NCBI GenBank assembly: GCA_963726825.1
Contig: CAVSDT010000001.1
Span: forward strand, 310,001-374,000
Direction of reading: 5' to 3'
Source: DATLGB01 sp963726825
Lineage (GTDB): Bacteria > Actinomycetota > Thermoleophilia > Solirubrobacterales > Solirubrobacteraceae
DNA: 64,000 bases
Position numbers and translations under genes: made by a program. A model generated the notes under the pieces. It was not told the origin of the DNA. It saw only the letters and a list, made by a program, of their open reading frames with translations, and made no database searches. How positions within the stretch are numbered: the stretch's first letter is position 1; each line of letters opens with the position of its first letter. Below are positions 57,299-64,000 of this stretch, piece by piece.

Positions 57299-57800
57299 CG
57301 CCACCGGGCTCGAGCTGATCGCGGGGGAGCTGCGCGACCAGGACGCCGACGGCGTGCTCGACGCGGTGTTCTTCCGCGGCAAGGGCGCGCTCCACGTCGC
57401 CCCGGCCTTCGTCCCGACGGCGCTCGAGCACCTCCGCGCCCAGGGCTTCACGATGCTCATGAGCGTCCACGGCCTCGACTACTTCCCCGAGGAGCCGCGC
57501 CTCGGCGTCCAGTACGAGCTGCTCGACATGAAGACCGTCGACCGCCTCACGGTCAAGACCCGCGTCCACACCGACGACCCGCACGTCCCGAGCGTCACCC
57601 CCTCCTGGCCGACGGCCAACCACCAGGAGCGCGAGATCTTCGACCTCTTCGGTGTCCACTTCGACGGGCATCCCAACCTCAAGCGGCTCCTGATGCCCGA
57701 CGACTACGAGGGGCACCCGCAGCGGCGCGACTTCCCCACGGGCGGCGAGCCGATCCTGTTCACGCACTCCGAGCGCACGTCCCCGGGATGGTGGAAGTAG
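57291..57800 (+). CDS. nuoC: NADH-quinone oxidoreductase subunit C
   Basis: 169 aa from GTG 57291. 30-kDa subunit fold: LMSVHGLDYFPEEPRLGVQYELL near 60-80 and the conserved ANHQEREIFDLFGVHFDGHPNLKRLLMPDDYEGHPQRRDFP block (read in parts) at 105-150. Peripheral-arm structural subunit contacting NuoD. Overlaps nuoD by 13 nt. Confidence 0.95.
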   Translation: MPDATGLELIAGELRDQDADGVLDAVFFRGKGALHVAPAFVPTALEHLRAQGFTMLMSVHGLDYFPEEPRLGVQYELLDMKTVDRLTVKTRVHTDDPHVPSVTPSWPTANHQEREIFDLFGVHFDGHPNLKRLLMPDDYEGHPQRRDFPTGGEPILFTHSERTSPGWWK

Positions 57801-59044
57801 TGAGCATCGAGGAGCGGCCGGCACCGGTCACCACGACCCAGACGGTCGACATCGCGTCGGCCGACACGGCGGGCCTCCAAGAGGAGACGCTCACCCTCAA
57901 CTTCGGCCCGGTCCACCCGGCCACGCACGGCGTGCTGCGGCTGATCGCCCAGCTCGACGGCGAGGTCGTGCGCGACCTCGAGCCGGTCATCGGCTACGTC
58001 CACACCGGCATCGAGAAGACGGCCGAGGACAAGGCGTACTGGAAGGTCATCCCCGTCGTCGAGCGGATGGACTACCTCGCCTACATGTTCAACGCGACCG
58101 CGTTCTGCGGCGCGGTGGAGACGCTGGCCGAGATCGAGGTCCCCAAGCGCGCCCAGTACCTGCGGGTCGCGCACATGGAGCTCAACCGGATCCTGTCGCA
58201 CCTGATCTGGCTCGGGACCACCTGCCTGGACCTCGGCGCGATCTCGATGTTCTGGTACTGCTTCCGCGACCGCGAGGACATCCACGACATCTTCGAGATG
58301 TCGACGGGTCAGCGGATGCACACGCGCTACATCCAGATCGGCGGCGTGATGGAGGACGTGCCGAGCGGCTGGGTGGCCAAGGTCAAGCGCTTCTGCGCGG
58401 AGTTCCCCGCCCGCGTCGACCAGTTCGCGGCGTTGCTCTCCAACAACGAGATCTTCAACCAGCGCACGCGCGACGTGGCGATCCTCGACGAGGCGACCCT
58501 GCTCGGCCTCGGCGTCACCGGCCCGCTGCTGCGCGCGTCCGGCAACCCGTGGGACCTGCGCAAGGCCGCGCCCTACTCCTCCTACGAGGACTTCGACTTC
58601 AAGGTCCCCGTCGGCACCGTCGGCGACAACTACGACCGCTACCACGTGCGCCTGCAGGAGATGCGCGAGTCGGTCAAGATCATCGAGCAGTCCGTCGACG
58701 GCCTGCCCGAGGGGCCCTACATCACCGAGGACCGCAAGTTCGCCCTGCCGCCGCGGCACGAGCTGGCCACCTCGATGGAGGCGCTGATCCACCACTTCAA
58801 GCTCGTGACGGAGGGCATGCGCGTCCCGATGGGCGAGGCCTACTACCCGATCGAGTCCCCGCGCGGGGAGCTGGCCTGCTTCGTGCGCTCCGACGGGTCC
58901 TCCAAGCCGGCCCGGGTGCACATGCGCGATCCCTCCTTCGTGAACCTCCAGGCGACGGCGCCGATGTGCCGCGACCTCTACATCGCGGACTTCATCGCCA
59001 CGCTCGCGATGATGGACCCGATCCTCGGGGGCATCGACCGCTGA
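57788..59044 (+). CDS. nuoD: NADH-quinone oxidoreductase subunit D
   Basis: 418 aa from ATG 57788 (GTG 57800 is an alternative). 49-kDa subunit: FGPVHPATHGVLRLIAQLDGE with the quinone-site His and Tyr region, GYVHTGIEKTAEDKAYWKVIPVVERMDYLAYM and LGTTCLDLGAISMFWYCFRDRE, and C-terminal DPSFVNLQATAPMCRD and ILGGIDR. Forms the quinone-binding pocket with NuoB. Its stop shares one base with the nuoE start (TGATG). Confidence 0.97.
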   Translation: MVEVVSIEERPAPVTTTQTVDIASADTAGLQEETLTLNFGPVHPATHGVLRLIAQLDGEVVRDLEPVIGYVHTGIEKTAEDKAYWKVIPVVERMDYLAYMFNATAFCGAVETLAEIEVPKRAQYLRVAHMELNRILSHLIWLGTTCLDLGAISMFWYCFRDREDIHDIFEMSTGQRMHTRYIQIGGVMEDVPSGWVAKVKRFCAEFPARVDQFAALLSNNEIFNQRTRDVAILDEATLLGLGVTGPLLRASGNPWDLRKAAPYSSYEDFDFKVPVGTVGDNYDRYHVRLQEMRESVKIIEQSVDGLPEGPYITEDRKFALPPRHELATSMEALIHHFKLVTEGMRVPMGEAYYPIESPRGELACFVRSDGSSKPARVHMRDPSFVNLQATAPMCRDLYIADFIATLAMMDPILGGIDR

Positions 59045-59727
59045 TGGCCGTCGAGGACGAGGACCAGACCCGCGGCGGCCGCGCCAACCGGCGCCTCGGC
59101 GAGCTGGTCAAGCGCTACGAGCACGGCTCCCGCGTCCCCGGGTGGGACGTCGCCAACGACCTCGGCAAGGACCCGGCCGTCGTCCCGGACCTCGCGGCCA
59201 CCGCCGTGCCGGAGGCGCTGCACACGCTGTTCACCGACTACATGCGCCGCTACCCCGACCACCGGTCAGCGTCGATCCCGTGCCTGCGCGCCGCGCAGAA
59301 GCACCACGGCTGGCTCTCGCCGACGGCGGTCGAGCAGGTCGCGGCCGTCATGCGGCTCACGCCGGGCTACCTGATCGCGGTCGCGACGTTCTACGACATG
59401 TTCGAGCACGAGCCCGTGGGCGAGCACACGATCTACGTCTGCACGAACATCTCCTGCTCGCTGCGCGGGGCCGACGCGCTCTACGCCAAGATGCAGGAGG
59501 CGGCCGGGGCCGACCCCGCCTTCAACGTCCGCGGCTTCGAGTGCCTCGGCGCCTGTGACATCGCGCCGATGGCCTCGGTCAACGGCGTCTACGTCGGACC
59601 CATGACGCTCGACGACGCCCCCAGGCTCGTCGAGCAGCTGCGCAACGGGGAGCAACCCCTCCCCGACAAGCAGCTGCACAAGCGCCCGGTCGCCAAGACC
59701 TACTGGAACCCCGGGGGCAACACCTGA
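59044..59727 (+). CDS. nuoE: NADH-quinone oxidoreductase subunit E
   Basis: 227 aa, ATG 59044. 24-kDa thioredoxin-like [2Fe-2S] subunit (N1a): IPCLRAAQKHHGWLSP, ATFYDMFEHEPVGEHTIYVCTNISCSLRG and FECLGACDIAPMASVNGVYVGPM, giving the four Cys ligands (CTNISC and CLGAC). The N-terminal 45 residues are charged and the C-terminal 35 are Lys/Gln-rich (KQLHKRPVAKTYW). Works with NuoF in NADH oxidation. TGATG overlap with nuoF. Confidence 0.96.
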   Translation: MAVEDEDQTRGGRANRRLGELVKRYEHGSRVPGWDVANDLGKDPAVVPDLAATAVPEALHTLFTDYMRRYPDHRSASIPCLRAAQKHHGWLSPTAVEQVAAVMRLTPGYLIAVATFYDMFEHEPVGEHTIYVCTNISCSLRGADALYAKMQEAAGADPAFNVRGFECLGACDIAPMASVNGVYVGPMTLDDAPRLVEQLRNGEQPLPDKQLHKRPVAKTYWNPGGNT

Positions 59728-61037
59728 TGGAACTCCTGTTCAAGGACATCGACGAGCCGGGCCTCAACACGCTCGACGTCTACCGCGCCCGCGGGGGCTG
59801 GGACATGGCCGCCAAGGCGCTCGACATGGCGCCCGAGGACGTCCTCGCCGAGCTGCAGGCCTCCGGCGTGCGCGGCCGCGGCGGCGCCGGCTTCGCCATG
59901 GGCACCAAGGCGGGCTTCCTCCCCAAGGGCGACATGGACAAGTACCTCGTCTGCAACGCGGACGAGTCCGAGCCGGGGACCTTCAAGGACCGCGAGCTGA
60001 TGCAGAAGAACCCGCACCTGCTGCTGGAGGGGATCGTCATCTCCGCCCACGCCGTGCGGGCCAACAACGCGTTCATCTTCATCCGCGGCGAGTACGACTA
60101 CGTCGCCGACATCCTCGACGCCGCGCTGACCGAGGCGAAGGCCGCCGGCCTGGTCGGCGACCTGAACTTCTGGGTGCACCGCGGCGCGGGCGCCTACATC
60201 TGCGGCGAGGAGACGGCGCTGCTGGACTCCCTGGAGGGCAAGCGCGGCAACCCGCGCCTGAAGCCGCCGTTCCCGGCCGTCCAGGGGCTCTACCAGGGTC
60301 CGACGCTGGTCAACAACGTCGAGACGCTGATGAACGCGCCGATCATCCTCGACATGACGGGCGCCGAGTACGCGAAGATCGGCACGGAGCGCTCGACGGG
60401 CACGAAGGTCGTCTCCGTCTCCGGCTGCGTCAAGAAGCCCGGCAACTACGAGATCGTGCTCGGCACCCCGACGCGCGACATCATCTACGGCCTCGCCGGC
60501 GGCCCCGAGGACGGCAAGAAGATCAAGTTCTTCTTCCCCGGCGGCTCCTCGTCCCCGGTGCTCCCGGGCACCGACGAGAACCTCGACCTCCCCTACGACT
60601 TCGACTCGATGCAGCAGGCCGGCTCGATGCTCGGGTCCGGGGCGATCATCGTCGTCGACGAGTCGATCCCCACCATCGACGTCGCGCTCAAGACGGCGCA
60701 GTTCTACCGCCACGAGTCCTGCGGCAAGTGCACCCCGTGCCGCGAGGGCACCAACTGGACCGTGAAGATGCTGCAGCGCATCGAGACGGGCGAGGCCACC
60801 CCGATGGACCTCGACATCATGTCCTCGGTGTGCGACAACATCCAGGGCAACTGCCTGTGCGTGCTCGGCGACGCGATGGCGATGCCGATCGCCTCGATGA
60901 TCAAGCACTTCCGCGAGGAGTTCGAGGCGCACATGGAGCAGGCGCAGCTCGCCGCGACCGAGATGTCGCGCGGCCCGCACGCCGGCGCCTACGACACGAA
61001 CTCGCCGATCGGCGTCGCCACCGCGGAGCTCGGCTAG
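59727..61037 (+). CDS. nuoF: NADH-quinone oxidoreductase subunit F
   Basis: 436 aa. NADH/FMN-binding 51-kDa subunit: GRGGAGFAMGTKAGF (NADH loop), CNADESEPGTFKDREL (FMN loop), GAGAYICGEETALLDSLEG, and the N3 [4Fe-4S] Cys in ESCGKCTPCREG with a distal CLC near 378. Oxidises NADH. The C-terminal 45 residues (after KHFREEFEAHM) are longer than minimal NuoF. Its TAG overlaps the nuoG GTG start by 1 nt. Confidence 0.97.
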   Translation: MELLFKDIDEPGLNTLDVYRARGGWDMAAKALDMAPEDVLAELQASGVRGRGGAGFAMGTKAGFLPKGDMDKYLVCNADESEPGTFKDRELMQKNPHLLLEGIVISAHAVRANNAFIFIRGEYDYVADILDAALTEAKAAGLVGDLNFWVHRGAGAYICGEETALLDSLEGKRGNPRLKPPFPAVQGLYQGPTLVNNVETLMNAPIILDMTGAEYAKIGTERSTGTKVVSVSGCVKKPGNYEIVLGTPTRDIIYGLAGGPEDGKKIKFFFPGGSSSPVLPGTDENLDLPYDFDSMQQAGSMLGSGAIIVVDESIPTIDVALKTAQFYRHESCGKCTPCREGTNWTVKMLQRIETGEATPMDLDIMSSVCDNIQGNCLCVLGDAMAMPIASMIKHFREEFEAHMEQAQLAATEMSRGPHAGAYDTNSPIGVATAELG

Positions 61038-63712
61038 TGCCGCGGCCGGAGATCAAGGAGGTCACGTTCTCGATCGACGGACGTGACGTCACCGCCCCCG
61101 GCGGCACCATGCTCGCCGACGCCGCCGTCAACTACGGCGACGTCGAGATCCCCGTCTTCTGCTACGAGCCCAAGCTCGGCGCGCCCGTCGGCGCCTGCCG
61201 CATGTGCCTCGTCGAGATCGAGGGCATCCCGAAGCTCCAGACGGCCTGCTCGACGCCCGTCAAGGACGGCATGGTCGTCTTCACGCAGACCGACCGCGTC
61301 AAGACCGCGCAGCAGTCCGTCGTCGAGTTCCTGCTGATCAACCACCCGCTCGACTGCCCCGTCTGCGACAAGGGCGGCGAGTGCCCGCTGCAGGACATCT
61401 CCTTCGGCTGGGGCGGCGGCACGACGCGCTTCATCGAGCCCAAGCGCCACTTCCGCAAGCCGCTCGAGCTCTCCCCGCTGATCGCGATCGACCGCGAGCG
61501 CTGCATCCTCTGCTACCGCTGCGTGCGCTTCTCCCAGGAGATCGCCGAGGACTACCAGCTCGTCCTGCAGGAGCGCGGGGCCCACGCCTTCGTCTCCACC
61601 TTCGACGGCACGCCCTACGTCGCCCCCTTCACCGGCAACATCACCGAGCTGTGCCCCGTCGGCGCGCTCACGTCGTCCTCCTACCGCTTCCGCGCCCGGC
61701 CGTGGGACATCGAGGGCTCCGGCTCCGTCTGCGCGCTGTGCCCGTCGCAGTGCAACGTCACCCTGACCGTCCGCGACGACCGCGTCATGCGCGTCCTCGC
61801 CCGCGACAACCCCGAGGTCGACGACGGCTGGCTCTGCGACAAGGGCCGCTACGCGTTCCAGTACACGCACTCCGACGACCGGATCCTGCAGCCGATGACC
61901 CGTGAGGGCGGCACGCTGATGCCCGCCTCGTGGGAGAAGGCGCTCGCCGCCGCGACGAGCGCGCTGAAGAAGTCCGGCGCGAAGACGGCCGCGATCATGG
62001 CCGGCGAGACGACCAACGAGGAGGCGTTCATCACGCAGCGCCTGCTGCGCGAGCACCTCGGCTCCGGGCACCTCGCCTCCGCCCCGCACGGCGACCTCCC
62101 GTCGGAGACCGTCCGGGCGCTGGCCGACCCGGCGATCCAGGCGACCGTCTCGGACCTCGAGTACGCCCACACGGTCCTCGTGCTCGACACCGACCCGGTC
62201 GACGAGATGGCGGCGCTGGACCTGCGCATCCGCAAGGGCGTGCGCCGCAACGGCGTCAAGGTCGCGGTCGCCGGTGCGCGTCCGACCGCGCTGGACCCCA
62301 ACGCCGACCTCATCGTGCGCACGCTGCCGGGCGGGCTCGAGGGCCTGCTGGTCGCGCTGGATGCCATCGCCACCGGCGACGAGGGCAACCTCTCCGGGGC
62401 CGCGTCGGCCGCGGGCACCAACCCCGGCGTGGTCCGCGACCTCGCCGAGCTGATCCGCGGCACCGACGACGAGGGCGAGCCGGCCGCCCCCGGCTCGCGG
62501 GACGTCGTGGTCGTCGCGGCCGAGCGCACGCTCACCGCGGGCGCCGCCACCGGCCTGCTCAACCTCCTGGCCCGACTCGGTGTCGGCGAGCGCACGGGCG
62601 CCGGCCTGCTCCTGATCCCCGCCACCGGCAACGGCCGCGGGCTGCGTGAGGCCGGCCTGGCCGCGGGCATGGGTCCCGGCTACAAGCCGCTGGACATCCC
62701 CGGCCGCGACGCGCCCGCCATCGCCGCGGGGCTCGCCGACGGCGAGCTCTCCGCGCTGCTGCTGCACAACGCCGATCCGCTGCGCTCCTTCCCGGACCGC
62801 GCAGCCTGGCAGGCCGCACTCGGCGCGGCGACCGACGTGATCGTCACCGATTCGGTGATGAACGACACGATCCGCGAGCACGCGACCGTCGTCTTCCCGG
62901 GCGAGGCCTACCCCGAGAAGGAGGGAACGGTCACGCACCCGGACGGGCGCGTGCAGCGGCTGCGGCCCGCGATCGGCCGGCCCGGCGCCCTCCAGCGGGG
63001 CGTGCGCGCCGGCTGGCAGGTGCTCGCCGAGCTGTCGGCGCGCCTCGGCTTCGACCAGCACCTCCTCGCCGGCCCGATGGCCTCCGCCGCGCTGTTCGAC
63101 GCGGTCCCGCAGTACGACGGGATCACGCTCGAGGGCATCGCCGGCCACGGCGTGCGCTGGCCCACCAGCCCCGCGGGCGCCGCGTGGGGCGTCCCGCGCT
63201 GGACCCCCGTCGCGCTGAAGGTCCCCGCGGCCGCAGGCGCCGCCGGCCGCGACGAGCTCACGCTCGGCACGTTCCGCACCCTCTGGGCGGCCAAGGAGGT
63301 CGACCTCTCGCCCGTGCTCGCGTTCGCGCGGCCGCGGCAGGTCGTGGAGCTCTCACCGCCGGACGCCGAGCGCCTGGGCATCTCCTCCGGAGACGTCGTC
63401 GACGTGGGCAACGGCACCAAGATCCGCGGCGCCGCCGTCGTGCGCGGCTCGATCCCGCAGGGGACCGTGTTCGTCGCGGAGGGGATCCCGGACGCCCCGG
63501 CCAACGCGCTGCACGCGGGCGGTGTGCACGTCATCCAGGCGCCGGGCGAGCCCGGCCCCGTGGACCTGCCGATCATGACCGTCGGCGCCGCCGGCGAGCT
63601 GTCGGACGCCGCCGCCGGCCAGCGCGACGACGACGTCTCGGGCGACAGCGCCCGGGAGCACTCGGGCCCCGAGGACGAGCGCCTGCCCTCCGAAGGTCCC
63701 GAGGACGTCTGA
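61037..63712 (+). CDS. nuoG: NADH-quinone oxidoreductase subunit G
   Basis: 891 aa from GTG 61037. N-terminal ferredoxin domain: FCYEPKLGAPVGACRMCLVEIEG ([2Fe-2S] N1b), HPLDCPVCDKGGECPLQD (N4/N5, with His) and CILCYRCVRFSQEI plus CPVGAL. The molybdopterin-oxidoreductase-like domain (from about 225) starts GSVCALCPSQCNVTL and carries another [4Fe-4S] Cys set; it is catalytically inert in complex I. C-terminal acidic tail (about 855-891, DDDVSGDSAREHSGPEDE). The domain before it is shorter than in E. coli. ATGA-type overlap with nuoH. Confidence 0.96.
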   Translation: MPRPEIKEVTFSIDGRDVTAPGGTMLADAAVNYGDVEIPVFCYEPKLGAPVGACRMCLVEIEGIPKLQTACSTPVKDGMVVFTQTDRVKTAQQSVVEFLLINHPLDCPVCDKGGECPLQDISFGWGGGTTRFIEPKRHFRKPLELSPLIAIDRERCILCYRCVRFSQEIAEDYQLVLQERGAHAFVSTFDGTPYVAPFTGNITELCPVGALTSSSYRFRARPWDIEGSGSVCALCPSQCNVTLTVRDDRVMRVLARDNPEVDDGWLCDKGRYAFQYTHSDDRILQPMTREGGTLMPASWEKALAAATSALKKSGAKTAAIMAGETTNEEAFITQRLLREHLGSGHLASAPHGDLPSETVRALADPAIQATVSDLEYAHTVLVLDTDPVDEMAALDLRIRKGVRRNGVKVAVAGARPTALDPNADLIVRTLPGGLEGLLVALDAIATGDEGNLSGAASAAGTNPGVVRDLAELIRGTDDEGEPAAPGSRDVVVVAAERTLTAGAATGLLNLLARLGVGERTGAGLLLIPATGNGRGLREAGLAAGMGPGYKPLDIPGRDAPAIAAGLADGELSALLLHNADPLRSFPDRAAWQAALGAATDVIVTDSVMNDTIREHATVVFPGEAYPEKEGTVTHPDGRVQRLRPAIGRPGALQRGVRAGWQVLAELSARLGFDQHLLAGPMASAALFDAVPQYDGITLEGIAGHGVRWPTSPAGAAWGVPRWTPVALKVPAAAGAAGRDELTLGTFRTLWAAKEVDLSPVLAFARPRQVVELSPPDAERLGISSGDVVDVGNGTKIRGAAVVRGSIPQGTVFVAEGIPDAPANALHAGGVHVIQAPGEPGPVDLPIMTVGAAGELSDAAAGQRDDDVSGDSAREHSGPEDERLPSEGPEDV

Positions 63713-64000
63713 TGCCCATCTTCGCCGAGGTCGGCTACTTCGAGCCGTGGTGGATCCAGATCCTGAAGGCCCTCGTGATCTTCGGGTTCGTGCTGGGCGT
63801 CCTCCCCGTCCTGATCGTCGGTGAGCGCAAGCTCCTCGGCCGCTTCCAGCACCGCTACGGCCCCAACCGCGTCGGGCCCTTCGGCCTGATGCAGCCGCTG
63901 GCCGAGATCGTGAAGTTCTCCACGAAGGAGCCGCAGCGGCCGACGTCGTCGGTCGGCTTCCTGTTCGGCCTCGCGCCGGCGATCTCGATCATCACCGCGA
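63712..64000 (+). CDS. nuoH: NADH-quinone oxidoreductase subunit H, N-terminal part (cut by window end)
   Basis: Only the first 96 codons are present. ATG 63712 overlaps the nuoG stop. The peptide MPIFAEVGYFEPWWIQILKALVIFGFVLGVLPVLIVGERKLLGRFQHRYGPNRVGPFGLMQPLAE (read in parts) contains the conserved ERK(L)LGRFQHRYGPNRVG quinone-site loop and KFSTKEPQRP. Membrane subunit next to NuoA that lines the quinone tunnel. The rest of the operon (nuoI onwards) should follow outside the window. Confidence 0.95.
   Translation, partial: MPIFAEVGYFEPWWIQILKALVIFGFVLGVLPVLIVGERKLLGRFQHRYGPNRVGPFGLMQPLAEIVKFSTKEPQRPTSSVGFLFGLAPAISIITA

Noticed and set aside
1..64000. CRISPR array, rRNA genes, IS elements
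   Set aside because: No regularly spaced repeats, no rRNA signature and no transposase found on either strand.

Overview
The window is a 64 kb stretch of a very GC-rich actinobacterial chromosome. GTG and TTG starts are common, genes very often overlap by 4 nt, and gene content and protein style (LutABC, DUF2277, DUF2630, a DUF3494 surface protein, an nuo operon that begins nuoA-nuoB-nuoC) suggest Thermoleophilia/Solirubrobacterales. That placement is inference from gene content, not from a marker-gene comparison. There is no IS element, phage gene, CRISPR array or rRNA; the DNA reads as ordinary chromosomal backbone plus several accessory cassettes.

Layout. 1-2929 (-): a tightly overlapping cassette holding a holo-ACP synthase, a small carrier protein, an acyl-CoA dehydrogenase (apparently frameshifted), a SerRS-like amino acid:[carrier protein] ligase and the start of a DUF1839 gene. 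2934-3023: tRNA-Ser(GCT). 3125-5824: a GAF/GGDEF/GAF/HD-GYP cyclic-di-GMP enzyme. 5789-9400 (-): zwf, a DUF445 membrane protein and an Abi-alpha (DUF4393)-like protein. 9441-10701: an SDR and a cupin. 10834-10919: a c-di-GMP-I (GEMM) riboswitch leading into a DUF3494 ice-binding-like surface protein (reading frame broken) coupled to an L,D-transpeptidase. 12966-15324: a LuxR-type regulator, a mini metalloprotease, tRNA-Ser(TGA), a RibD-like reductase and DUF2630. 15331-20170 (-): a glycerol cassette (glycerol kinase, GlpA-like and second FAD oxidoreductases, GntR/UTRA regulator) with a GntR-type operator on its promoter.

20369-28743 holds scattered housekeeping and regulatory genes (SDR, DUF4395, TetR, LacI, a broken secreted protein, DUF2277, metallophosphoesterase, a molybdoenzyme with an FNR-type reductase, a DUF892-like protein). 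28840-37279 is an amine/amino-acid catabolic run: glutamine-synthetase-like ligase, APC permease, aldehyde dehydrogenase, SDR, dimethylglycine-dehydrogenase-like FAD/GcvT protein and a choline-kinase-like protein. 38112-41063 is a GGDEF-EAL membrane protein, the second c-di-GMP enzyme here. 41154-48688 carries two TetR regulators, a second L,D-transpeptidase, cspA, two DHA2-type drug exporters, a USP and MarR. 48779-51530 (-) is lutABC. 51557-56113 includes a VOC protein, a BrkB-like membrane protein, serS, a lipoprotein cytochrome c and cupredoxin pair and a flavin reductase. 56172-64000 is the nuoABCDEFG(H) complex I operon, cut by the window end in nuoH.

Common themes. (1) c-di-GMP: two turnover enzymes and one riboswitch lie within 38 kb. 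(2) At least nine genes have a TANNNT -10 hexamer only 6-7 nt before the start codon, which implies leaderless mRNAs. (3) Apparent single-base frameshifts occur at three loci (about 2185, 11745/11816 and 24355/24475). They are either real decay or phase variation, or base-call errors in a GC-rich assembly; the sequence alone cannot decide.
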